Part shown: positions 34,501-46,500 of the stretch, in pieces
Position numbering within the stretch: position 1 is the first letter of the stretch
Layout: each line of letters starts with the position of its first letter
Assembly (NCBI RefSeq): GCF_050624435.1
Contig: NC_134536.1
Location: forward strand, 128,782,758-128,846,757
Direction of reading: 5' to 3'
Length of the DNA stretch: 64,000 nucleotides
Origin: Tenrec ecaudatus
Lineage: Eukaryota > Chordata > Mammalia > Afrosoricida > Tenrecidae
The notes under the pieces: model-generated
What the model saw: the letters and a program-made list of their open reading frames with translations, nothing else
The model's database searches: none
Told to the model about the DNA's origin: nothing
Program-made: the position numbers and the translations under genes

Positions 34501-37500
34501 CCCCAGAGAGATCCAGGGCCGCCCAGGGGCTAGTATCCTGTTAGATTAGACAGCCTTGCCCCCTTCCCTGCCCTGCCTGCCCTCAGGGTCCTGGCCTGGG
34601 TTGGACGATAAAGAAGGGTGACTTAGGAGGGGACCCGAGCTGTTGGAGTTCCCCTGCTCCCCCAGGGTCCCCACCCCCATCAAGTTTTGCCCAGCATTCC
34701 TGCCTAGAAGCAGACTGCCCGGGGAGACGGATGCACTTCAGGTGAGAGGGATGGCCTGGGCATGAGCCACCTGCAGGAGGAGTGCCAGCCAGGCATCAAG
34801 AAGCTTTCCCCTTTACACGTTCCCACTTGGGACTGCTCACCCTCAGCGCCTCGGCTCGGGCTGGGTGCAAAGAGCAACCCTTTCCCCAGAGGCAAAAGAA
34901 ACAGGAAAGAAAGGCTGGCAGCTCACGGTCCTAGAGCAAACGCGTGAAAACCACAAAAGGTGAAACCGGAAGCTCATTCCCAGCAGTTTACGCTCAGGGT
35001 CACACCCAGCCCAGTTGAGCAGGCCAGCCCCGTCCAGCCCCGTCCACCAGGGCCCAGGCTGCCTGCATGTCCTGCCCGAGGCTGCTGGCGAGCAGCTGCC
35101 TAGGCTCAGAGGCAGTGAAGAGTCCTCCTTCCACAGGACTGGGAATGAGCAGCACAAAGCCATTTACAGCCTCAGTTTCTTCATCCACAGAGTGGGGGCA
35201 AGGAGCCCTGGGGTGCGGCGGGAATGCGCTCGGCTGTTAACTGAAAGACTGGCCCCTAGGACGGAGAATAAGGCCGGGGGCCTGCTTCTGCAGAACATCC
35301 CGAGCCTGCAAAACCCGGGGGAGCCGCTCTACTCTATCACCCAGGGTCCCTTAGAGTTGGGATTCGTTCGTTACTCCCCACAACACAGGCCAGCGGGTCC
35401 CTGTCGTCCCTGTGCCCCACAGGGCCTGGCCCACGAGGGGCAGCAAGTGAATGCAGGGCGCCCAGGGGCGCTGAGAGTTCATTAGATTTTGGGTGGCAAA
35501 GTCTGTGGTTCACACCCACATGCCGCTCTGAGGGAGAAAGAGGAGGCTGCCTGCTCCTGTAATTAACCCTGTATAGGGTTGCTAGGTGTCAGAAAACATT
35601 TTCTGTTTGTTGTTTTCATACCAGCGCTCTGCCTAGAGGTGTCATGGTGATGTGCTCGGCTGCAAACCGCCAGGTCAGCAGTTAGAAACCACCAGCCGCT
35701 CTGCGGGAGAGACATGAGGCTCTCTGCTCTGGCAAAGGGCTGCGCGCTCAGAAACTCCAGGGGCAGCTCTAACTCGTCCTAGGGTCGCTGTGAGTGGACA
35801 TCGACTCGATGCCAGTGACGTTTGGTTGTTGGTTTGGTGCCGACCTTTACCTGCCTCCCCTACCTTTTGCTTGGTGCTGAGGGGCTGTGACTTCAGCTTC
35901 TCATCCTTGCTCTTGGAAATCCTCAGGAACTGCTTGAGGTCGCCCTATGGGAGAAGCAAGTATCACTGCTGGTCCAGAGCCGCCCACCAACCCTAAAGCC
36001 TCAAACCGGACAGGTGGTCATGGAGACCCTGGGGTGAGAGGCCCCCACCTGCCCATGTGGAGAACCCAGGGGGAATTAAACCGAAAGGAAAGGAGGGAGA
36101 CCTGCTGCCCCCACCGTCAGGGGAGCACCCAGCAGGTGGGATGCCAGGCACTGCTCCCAGGAAGCCAAAAGGAACACATGGTCCCCCTCCCCCTCCCCAG
36201 AGGAAATCCGGGTTCGGCTTTCCAGGTAGGGTTGGTTTGCACGTCTGTCCTTACGGCACTGAACATAAAAGAATGGGGAAACTACGACAGCAAAGTAATT
36301 CACGAGACATTTCATCGGGACCAGAAACGGGGAGGTGACGCGTCAGCCCCCCGAGCTGGGTAAGGAGACAGACACACAGCCAGGGGACCCAGGAGTTGGG
36401 GGTGAAGGCTGAGGGGCAGGTCTGGAAAAGGAAGCCTGGTGGAGAAGAAGGCTGCTGACGGAGCTAACGCTGGGGACCAGGGTGCTGGGAGAAAGGGGTG
36501 CTGGCTCCGGCAAGCCGACGGGCAAGAGGTGGTGGGTGAGCCCTGGGGAGGGACACGTGCGACATGACTCCGACTTCCTGGGGAGGACGGCCAGGGAGGC
36601 AGCCATGTGGGGTGAGGTGTCGCAAGCAGGCCAAAGCCTTGGCAAGGCTTTGCGGTGCCAGCCCCTCTGTCCCTGCCCGCTCCCCGCGGGCCACATACCA
36701 GGTCCACATACTCCAGCACCATGTAGTGGGGCTCGGCCTCCCGACACAGCCCCAGCAGCTGCACCACGTTGGCGTGGTTCAGCTTCCCAAACATCTCGAA
36801 CTCCCTGCGGAAGTCCAGCTGCTGCTGCTCCTCCCGGCTCTGCAGGCTCTTCACAAGCACCAGGGTCTCGGCCGCCCCCTCCTCCAGGCCCTGCGCCTTG
36901 GCCAGGAACACCTCTCCAAACTCACTCTTGCCTGCGGGCACAGGGCAGAGTCAGCGGCTGCCACTCCCTGAGCAGTCCATGCCATCCGTGCATGGGACCG
37001 AGCAGCCTGGCCATCCTCTGAGAGCAGGAGGGTCTGGTGCTGCACCCCACCCAGGACGGGGCAGGAGCCCTGGATCTGCGGTGTGACCAGGAGCTAACTC
37101 TTTCCCGCCTCCTGCCCCCGCCCCCTCCCAGGTCTCTAACAGTCACCAAATTTGGTTTTTCTCCAGATGGGGGGGATACATTGTAAACATGTCAATAGTT
37201 ACATGTTCTACTGTGTACCAGGGAAAACCTTACCTGGCACAGAACCATAACTTCTCCCATTTTCCCTAAAGGGAAGCGAACCTTATTTAAGGAAGCAAAG
37301 TCCCAAGGAGCCAATTCAAACAAACAAAAAACTAAGTGAATAGTAACCCTACAGGTAGAACCCAGACCAAACTCATTGCCGTGGAGTCAATGACGACTTA
37401 TGGAGACCCGAGGGGACAGGGGACAACTGGCCCCTGTGCGCTGCCAAGACTGTAAGTGTTCACGGGTGGAGAAAGCCCCGTCTTTCCAACGGCTGACCTT

Positions 37501-40500
37501 GTGGGGTACAGCGCAATGCATAACTACTCAGCAGGGAATGGCAAACCCTGCTCAGGTGGACGAGGACCAAGCCTCAGGGACACCTGGACTGGAAGCTCTC
37601 GTCTATGTGCCCCTCCAGCCCAGACAGTTTAGATTTCAGGGGCTCAAGGCTGCCACCAGCCATGGCTCAGCCCCCGACACCCCGATGGCCCGGAGGTCGG
37701 CAGGGGCAGCCATAGTCCAGTCAACATACCCAGCGTGGTGATGGGCTGCAGGCTGGACCTGGGGAAGTGCATCTTGTCGCTCGTGCTGTGCCGCCTATTG
37801 GTGGCTGCTGGGCTGGAGCCCAGGCTGGTGACGGCCACTTCTTCCTGGATCTCTGTGGAGGGCTGCCCGTTCTGCAGAGGCCCGCCTGGGGAGAAGAGGC
37901 ACCGGGTGTGCTGAGAGGAGAGCTGAGACTCGGGTCGCCACGGGCACCTCGGTTCTCCCCCTCTCCCTTTTGCCAGGGTGGGCCCCCATCACGGCACTCC
38001 CGGGGACACTGCTGGGCGGGGTACGACTGCCTCTGTGGGTTTCTGAGACTGTAAGCCTTTATCCCTAAAACCAGTGGCCATCAGAGTGTCCTCTGCCCCG
38101 AAGAGGGCCGTGTGTATGAGAACAGAGATGGCCTCCCCGGATTCACAGAGGTTGGCTGTTCCACAAATAGAAGGGTCCCCAGGACGCAGCTGGTTTCAAC
38201 CCGACGTGGGGCAAGCTTGACCCACGTGGGGCCTCCTGTATGCCGAAACTACACTGCCTAGGGGATAGTCTCAGGACGGAGGGGCAGGCCCCCATCCACC
38301 TGTCGGAGATGGTCAGGGGGTCCCAGGGTGGGGTGGTGGACGATAAGGGGAAAGACAGGGTGCAACAGAAGCCTGGGCCTGCGTCCCTGTACCACACCTG
38401 GGCGAAGTCAGTGCCGGCTGCTTTGAAGCCAGAGTCCCGGGACCCAGTCAACACCCACATCCTACAGCCGGCGTGCCTGCCCCAGCCCACCTCCCGGCTG
38501 GCGCTCACCATTGAGACAGGCCATCTCCGGCTCCTCGCCCTCGGGCTGCTTCTGCAGGCGCTTGGCCTGGCAGCGCCTCTTGCAGTAGAACATGAGACCG
38601 AGCACGGCGATGATGTAGGCCACGGCAGCGCCCACGGACAGCCCGATGGTCTGGATCATCTTGTAGGGCGGGGGGCTGCCCAGGCCCTCCGACTCCTCCA
38701 GCACCGGCTTGTCTGAGAGCACACAGAAAGGGCTGGAGAAGGGGGCGGGGGCAGCAGGCGCCCACTGCTCTACCAACCTTCCCCACCCCCCACCCTGGGA
38801 AATGTCCTAGGCACTCCAACAGCCTAGCGGGGCAGACAGGCCAGGGAAGAAACCTTCACCAGGATCTGCCAAGGGCCAGATGGCAGCTCTGGCCGGGCCT
38901 CACCACACCCAGCCAGGACATCTGTCAGGTGCCACCGCCAACCCACACTGGCTCCTAACCAGCATTGTCAGGCGGGCCCTGGGGAGCCACCCTGGGGAAC
39001 TTCTGCTTTGGATTCCCCGACTCTGGCCACACAGAGCAAGCCCCTCTATTGATGCATTTATGGGGGTCTTCTGGTCTGGGGGCTTTGGATGGCCTCTGGG
39101 AGCCATAGGGTCATACCGCAAGAGATCCCAGCAGCCATTGAGGAAATGAGGGAGAGGAGTCAAGGGGCAGACCAGGCAGGATCCCCAACTCCCAAACCCC
39201 CAACAGCGTCAGCCAAGGGGCCTTGTCACCTTGCTGTTATCCACGTAGAACTTGGCCATGTTTGGTCTAGGACAGCAGCTATGCTGCTGACCCCGTGAGG
39301 TCTGCGGGGCTCTCATGGAAACAACCCCCCCTCACCGATGCAGAAACCAGTCCCTGCCCCCGGGGGAATAGCACCCACGGGCACAGAGCTGATCAGCAGG
39401 AGCAGCCAGCCCCAGGTCCTCAAGCCTGGCACTGGACACAACACCCTCTCTGGGCCTGTAGGCCACAGGGGCGGGGAGGGGAGGCATCCTGCCTGTGTAC
39501 CCCAACCCCACCTCACGCCGCCCACCAGGGCTCCGTGCAATTGGGTCAGGGGCCCCGGAAGGCAGGCCACCGCTGTGGAATATTCCTGAGACGACAGCAC
39601 AGCTCTCTGCAGAGAATAGGAGCCTGTGCAGTCACAGGTGGAGAGGGTAGAGCTAACCACTCCCCTGTCCCTGCCAACAGATGGAAGAGCCTTCCGGGAA
39701 CAGGACCCAGCCAAGACAGAGTCATGAGAACTGGGGGCCCACCCCTTCCTGTGCAGGACCCCCGTCCCGGGCCGTACCCACAACGTAGAGGGGGGCCTCC
39801 TTGTGCTTAATGTTGCAGCTGTTGCCGGCGATGCAGGTGTAGTGGCCTGAGTCCTCCGGGGCCACGTTGTGGATGACCAGAGAGCCATTCTGGAAGATGT
39901 GCATCCTGCCGGCAAAGAGGCCACAAGGTTGCAGGGGTAGCGGGCAAGGCTGGAAGGGGCATGCGGTGAGGGGTGGCGGGGGTACTCTACCTGGGTCCCA
40001 GTTTGGTGGGGTCCAGGATGCGGTCCTTGCCCTTCCACTGGATGAGGGGTGTGGGGTCGCCCTGGGCCTCGCAGCGCAGCAGGGCAGTGTGGCCCTGGTA
40101 CACGGTCGTGCGCTCGGGTTCCACCTTGAAGGTGATGAACACTGGGCGGGAAGGGGTGTTTGTGAGTAACAGGGCTGGGGTCAGGGAGGAGACCACCATC
40201 GGAGTGAGCCCTGCCAGCCTCACCTGCCACAGTGAGCTGGACGTGGGCCTGAATCTGGCCCTGCGGCCCGTTGGAGGCGATGCATGTGTAGTTGCCAGCG
40301 TCCCCACGCGTCACCCTGGAGAAGTGCAGGGTCCCAGCGTTGTCCGTCACCCACTCTGGGAGGCTCCTCCCATCTGCAAGGGGGGCAAGGGTTGTTTGGG
40401 GGTAGACCAAGGTTACAGGGGTGGCTGGCAATGACCCCACTTCACTTACCTCGACTCAAACTTTACCACTGCGCAAAACATAGCCCAGCTCTGACTGGCA

Positions 40501-43500
40501 GCTGTCCCACCCTTTCTGCCAAGGTGTTTCCGGGTAAACCTGAACTGCCAACCATTTGGTTACCAGCTAAGAGTCAAGTGTTTATGCCACCCCAGAGTCC
40601 CACCGAGGGACGGGATAAAAACCACACCGTCACTGCCCTGGAGTCGTTCTGACCTTAGCCCGCCCACAGGGCAAAGCAGAACTGCCCTTTGGGATTTCCG
40701 AGGCTGTAACTTGTCACGGAGTAGACAGCCTCCTCTTTCTCCCCTGGAGTGGCTGGTAGTTTCAAACCGCTGACCTTGAGGGTAGCAGCCCCAGGCATAA
40801 CCAATTATGCCACTAGGGCCCCAGCGCATGGGAGGAGCCCCTCCTTATATATCCCTTTTCTAATTTCCCAGCCTCCCTTCTTTCTGCGCTCCTGTGTGGT
40901 TTTCTACTTCTGCCAAACTGCACTTTCTGAAGGGGGCCTGCCTCAGTTCTCATGCTCACTGCCAAGGCTGCTCCTGCCTGGAAGCTTCCTGCTCTCTGCC
41001 ACCTACCGGCTTCAGGCCCATTCTCAGATCCTGCCTCTCCAGGAGACTCACAGACTACTGAGCGGAGCCTGCCTGCTTCCCCTGAAGCACCCACAACTCT
41101 CCTCTCCCACTCTGGAAACTGGCCTGACGCCCTAAAAATTTTAAACACATTGGCAATGTGCATTACGGGTTGTAAAACTGCACACCCTTTTACACATAAT
41201 TATTCCATTTCTGGGAATCCCTCCCAATGGAAATAAATCTAAGTCCAGAAAAATCTTTGGCTTAAAGATGTTTATGACAGCAATAAAGGAAAAACAAAAA
41301 AATTTTAAAGGATGGCTAACATATATATATACATACATATATATATGAAGGATGGTTACCAACTCAAGTCTCCAACATGTAGGGAGTGTTTAAATAAATC
41401 ACAGTGAATTAGATCCTTGGAGTATTATTATAATCATCAGAACTAATGATTATGCAGAATACGTATTAAAAAGTGGGACAGGCTCCCTAATGCTAGGTAA
41501 AGAAAGATCTAGCATTCCCTATTGTTAGGTGCATTTCCTACTCTCTCTGTAATAAGCAGGTTTGACTTGTGTAAACTCAGGAAATGAAAATTGCAAAAAA
41601 GTGCCACGGAAAACAAGATATGCATCCAAGAGCGCACAGCCGTCCCCACAACGAAAACAGGTAGTAGGGCTATGGGTCTGCTTTTGCTTGCTGATGAGCC
41701 CGGGTGGGGTAGTGGTTACACACTGGCTTGGCAGCGGCATGGTCGGCAGTTCGAAACCAGCAGCAGCTCCAAGGGAGACAGACTGGGCTTTCTACTCCTG
41801 TCTCTAGTTTCCGTCTCGGAAACCCACAAAGGGCTCTGTGAGTCAGCAGGGTGGCTTGATGGCAGGGAGTTTGGTTTGGGTTTGTGCCCACTTGGTTTCC
41901 CCATAGACCAGACTAGAACTGCCTCGCAGGGTTCCTACATGGTCAAGGTCCTGGGGGCAGAGCTCCTGGGCTTTCCTTCTCACAGAGCACCTGGTGTGTT
42001 CACACTACTGACCTGGAGGCTCGTAAGGGAGTACTTACCACTGCCCCACCAAAAGGAAAATTGAAAAACCAAACTCACTGCACCAAGTTGCTGCCAACAC
42101 GGCCCCTGTGGGTGTTCTGAGACTGCCACTCTTTCCCGGAGTCGAAAGCCCCGTCTTTCTCCAGCAGAGCAGCTGGTGGTTTTGAACTGCGGACCTTGCA
42201 GTTAGCAGCCCAGTGTTTAACCACTACGACGTCACCGGGGGCTCCTTATGATGGATCTAATTTCTTTCAAAACGTGTAAGGAGCCCCGTGCTATTTGGGG
42301 AGTCCCTGGGTGTTGCGCATGAGTTGAACACTCAAATGTGAACCAAAAAGCTAGAGGTGTAAGGTAAGTGCACCTCGAGGTGCCTCGGGAGACAGGCCTG
42401 GTGATCTACTACTTCTTTAAAAAAAAAAAGATCCTTGAAAATCTGTGAAGCACCATTCTGACACCCACGGGGCTAACACGAGTCGGGGTGGACTTGGTGG
42501 CACCTGATCTGGTGTGTAGCCCTGTCCTGCCTGGACCCACCACTGGGTACCCTGAGTCAGCTGATATTTTTGCCCAGTGCTGTAACTGGAGTCCTGCTGG
42601 GCCCAGCTCCTTTCTGAACTGGACAACAGGACACCTCTGTGCCTGGTCTTCCTAGCTCCCGTCACGGTGCTGGGTACTCATAGTCCGAAGGCCACCTTTG
42701 CTGTCCCCACGCCCACACGGCACCCACCTGTCCGAACCCACTTGATCGTGGGCTTCTCTCGGCCCGTGGCTGAGCAGGGCACTGTGGCCTCCTTGTCAAA
42801 CTCCATGCACTGCTGCGGCTGGGGCGGGGGCGTGAACTTGAGCTTCTCTGTTTCAGGAGAAGGCGGGGAGGGGGAGAGGGGCAACTGAGGCAGTGAGGGC
42901 AGGCCCACTGGCCTTGGGTTCTGCTGCCCCTTCCTCTGTGCAGCCCCCAAGCCCCTACACAGCACTGCCCCCGCCTGGCCCGGGTCGGCTCACCCAGCAC
43001 TTGGACGCGGGCTTGGGCCTCGATGCTGCCCGCCGGGGTGCTGCTCACGCAGCGGTACCAAGTCCCGTCGTACACCTCCACACTGTTGATGCGCAGGGTC
43101 CCGTTCTCAGAGAGCTCGAAGCGGGAATCCTGCGTGCGGGGGACACGAGCACAGGAGGTCTCCGCCTGAACCCTGAACCCGTACCAGCCTCTCCTTGGGG
43201 GCAGCCTCTGGAGGAAGGCCCCCACTGCCCTCCCCCAGCTTCCTTCTCACCTCAGAGATGAGCATCTGGTTTCGGTACCAGATGACCACAGGCTTGGGCG
43301 TGGCCTGAGTCAGACAGTGCAAATAGCCAGGCTTGCCCTCCTCCAGCTGGCTGTCCTGGGGCTTCTTCAGCCACGTGGGCACCGCTAGAGGGAGAGGCGG
43401 GAAGTCGGTCAACAGTCCTGGAGACCAAAGGTCACCCTCCTGGAAGTTCACAATGGGAGTGAGCCCACTGGGCCCCGAGGTCCGGAACCACCGCCTGCCG

Positions 43501-46500
43501 TTCCCCCTCACGGAAGGAAGGCCGATGTGCGGATACCCTGTGGACATTATCCTGTCCACTGTCACAGGAAGCCCCCAAGGTTATGTCTTCCTACATTCAT
43601 TTTATTGTGCAGGAAACAGGCTCCACTAAGGTGACACACTGGGGTCTGTAGTCTGGTCTCCCTGCGTCAAACCGCCGGCTCCTTTGATGACACAGCACCC
43701 CAAGGCAGCTGTCTTCGGATCTGGGTTCTGTTTTAGCCATGCTCCTCCTTACATGCCTCTCCCAGTGGGCGGCCTTTCATCCCAGGAGTGGTCACTGCTT
43801 CAGTCTGGCACATTCAACTGTCTGTTGGCATCTCCAACCGGAGGGCTCTGCCAGGCCCCTCAAACCCTGCTCCCCAAACGAGAGCATCTGACTGACCCTC
43901 AACCCCGCCCCCCACAGCTTTCTCAGCCAAAAGCAGGGGTTCCGGGGTGGCGTGGATGATTAAGTGCTTGACTACTGATCAAGAGGTTGGTGGTTCAAAC
44001 GCGCTCGCGATTCCAGAGTCCATTCATTATCCTGATTATGAAGGGAGGTAGACGGATACTTCCTGGCAGTTTGTGATGAAATCACTTAAGAATGTCTAAG
44101 AACAAAGGATAGAAACCAAGTCACCAAGCAACCAACCAACAAACTCACTGCCATCTGGTGGATTCTGACTCACAGCACCACCACAGGCGAGGGGAGAACT
44201 GCCCCTGTGGGTTTCTTTATGGGAGTGGAAAGCCTCCTCCTGCTCCCTCGGCGCGATTGGAGGGTTTGAACGGCTGAGCTGTCAGTTAGCAGCCCAACGC
44301 ATAACCACTACCCCACCAGGGCTCCAAGGACAGAAAGGAATGCTTTTTATCGTAACATGAGAGACTGAGACATCTGGCTTCTGAGCAGTTACCGTCATGT
44401 GGCACACACATGAGAAGAGTGAATTCAAAATGGGTGTTGTCATCAGTCACCGAAGGATTGTAACCCATGTAATCCGAGTCGAAGGAGGGTTTAGTTTCAG
44501 AGCCTAAATCGTGAGACTCGGGCGTGCAAAGGAGATGGATGACAGTGGGAACTCAAGAGTCATTTGTGGAACGGCATAGGAACTGAGCCTTCGGAGAACT
44601 CCCCCTGCCTAAAATCGAGAGACAGGAGGAACAGGGTCACTAAAGAGTGCTTGGGAGAAATGAGCACAGAAAAGCAAAGGCCGAAGTCTGACTTGAACGG
44701 TTAAAACTTTGTCGGTAGACCCAAACCCACTCCCTTATGATGCAGGCTGGACTGGGTCTGATTTCCAAGTATTTCTGTGTTTTTTGGTATTGTTTGGTTT
44801 GGTTTTTTGTAGGTCATACAGGGGTGTATCTCAGAGGTGTTATGTCACTGGAGGTCACCCTCTTGAAGTGGTGTTATATGTTTTTCCATTTTTCGGTATA
44901 TGGAACCCAGGATTGATGAACCAAAGAGACAGCAAACAGAGTAAGTGTTTGGGGGCGATGGGGCTACAGTGGAGGTAGGGTGTGTGTGAGAGAGATTTCA
45001 TTTCAAGGAGTCCATGTAGAGAAAGAATGTTTGGAAACTGATTGTGGTGACAACTGTACAACTGTGTTTGACGTGATTGAACTATGGAATGATATATATT
45101 AAATCTCAATTAATAAAAAATATATTTTTTCAAGGGTGATGTTGGGAAAGGCAAGAAGACTTTTTGTTCAGGTGTGTACCTGGTGCCACGCTGTGGGCAG
45201 GGGAGGCAAACACGACACTGGGGCAGATGGGCATGGCGGACGGAAGGTGAGTGGAGCCCCTGGATTGAGCAAAGCTGTCACCCAGAGAGAGTATGGCACT
45301 GGTGGGGTGTTTGGAGAACCCCAAGATGTACAGCCCTAGAACATTAACAATCTTCCCTGCTATTAGGAAGGCAGAGACCACCAGTTTGCAGACGGCTATG
45401 CCAGCGGGCAGAAGTCCCCCCATCCATTTGCTGGGTTCCCATGTGGACTAAGTCTGACATGTGCATAGCCTTGCTACCAGACAGTGCAGGTAACGTGCAT
45501 TACTGAAGACGAATGCAGTTAGGATAAAATGTAACACCTTATTATTTGATCTCCCTTTGATCCATTTAAAATGTGTCCTAGTTTTTAATATTTTCCGCTC
45601 TCTATTCAATTGAAGTTTTTCTGTGTTATTTTGTAGTCATTGTTGTTTCGTATGTTTTCCAGTGTATGAAATCCGGGATATGTAAATCTAGAGAGAAAGT
45701 GTGGTAGTTACATAATCTGTGGTCAATTTGAGGCTTAAAAATGAAGGGTGAAAAAAAGTGAAGGGTGGAGTTTAGCCTGCCAATCAGGTGCTAGCTTGAA
45801 GACTCATTTGGATGTGCTACGGAGATAAATAGCTCCCAGGAGGTGGGACACACGCTCACTCCCATGGAGCTATGCTGACGCAGCCAGAACCCTGGACCTG
45901 GAGGAGCCACGTGGAGACCCCTGCCGGTGCTGAGAGGCTACCACCGCCACTGGATCCACAAGACTTCCACCCACTGGCCTGTGATTTTCCTGCATTCGGC
46001 ATCATTGCATGTGTTGTGTGAATCTTAAGAGGAATTTATAGATTGGGGTTGGACATATGGGCTAATATCGGACTTATGGACTTGATCTCAACTGGATTGG
46101 GAGGTTTTCATAACATACAATTACTCTTGGATAGAAAGTTCTCTCTTACACACGTATGAATTTGGTTCTGTGGTCAACCCGACTAACACTGACAGTCACT
46201 GGACTGACAGTTTCTAGGGGATGGCAGGCTCCCTGGTGGCATCGTGGCCATGCATAGGGCTGGTAGCCTCAAGGTCACCTTGGTGCAGGAGAAAGACAGG
46301 GCTTTCCACTCTCGGTCACAGTGAGTCCCAAACTCGCAGGAGCAGTTACACCCTGCTCTATTGGGTAATTATGTGTTGGCGTCAACTCAATGGCAATGAG
46401 TTGTAGATTTTGGTTTTTTTTTTTGAGGGGCATAGTAGAGGAAGTTAGGGGAAATGGGGAGCCAACCACAATGAGCATAAGCGAGATACTCTAAACTGAT

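Noticed and set aside
36312-36698. Extension of PTK7 exon 16 beyond the donor
   Set aside because: GTATGT follows YMVLEYVDL at 36698, and the next conserved codons (GDLKQF) are in exon 17, so the open frame past the donor is intronic.
39313-40440. Long minus-strand open frame of 375 codons
   Set aside because: It reads through introns 10-12 of PTK7. Only the exon 11 part (40224-40373) is in the true frame; the rest is composition-driven.
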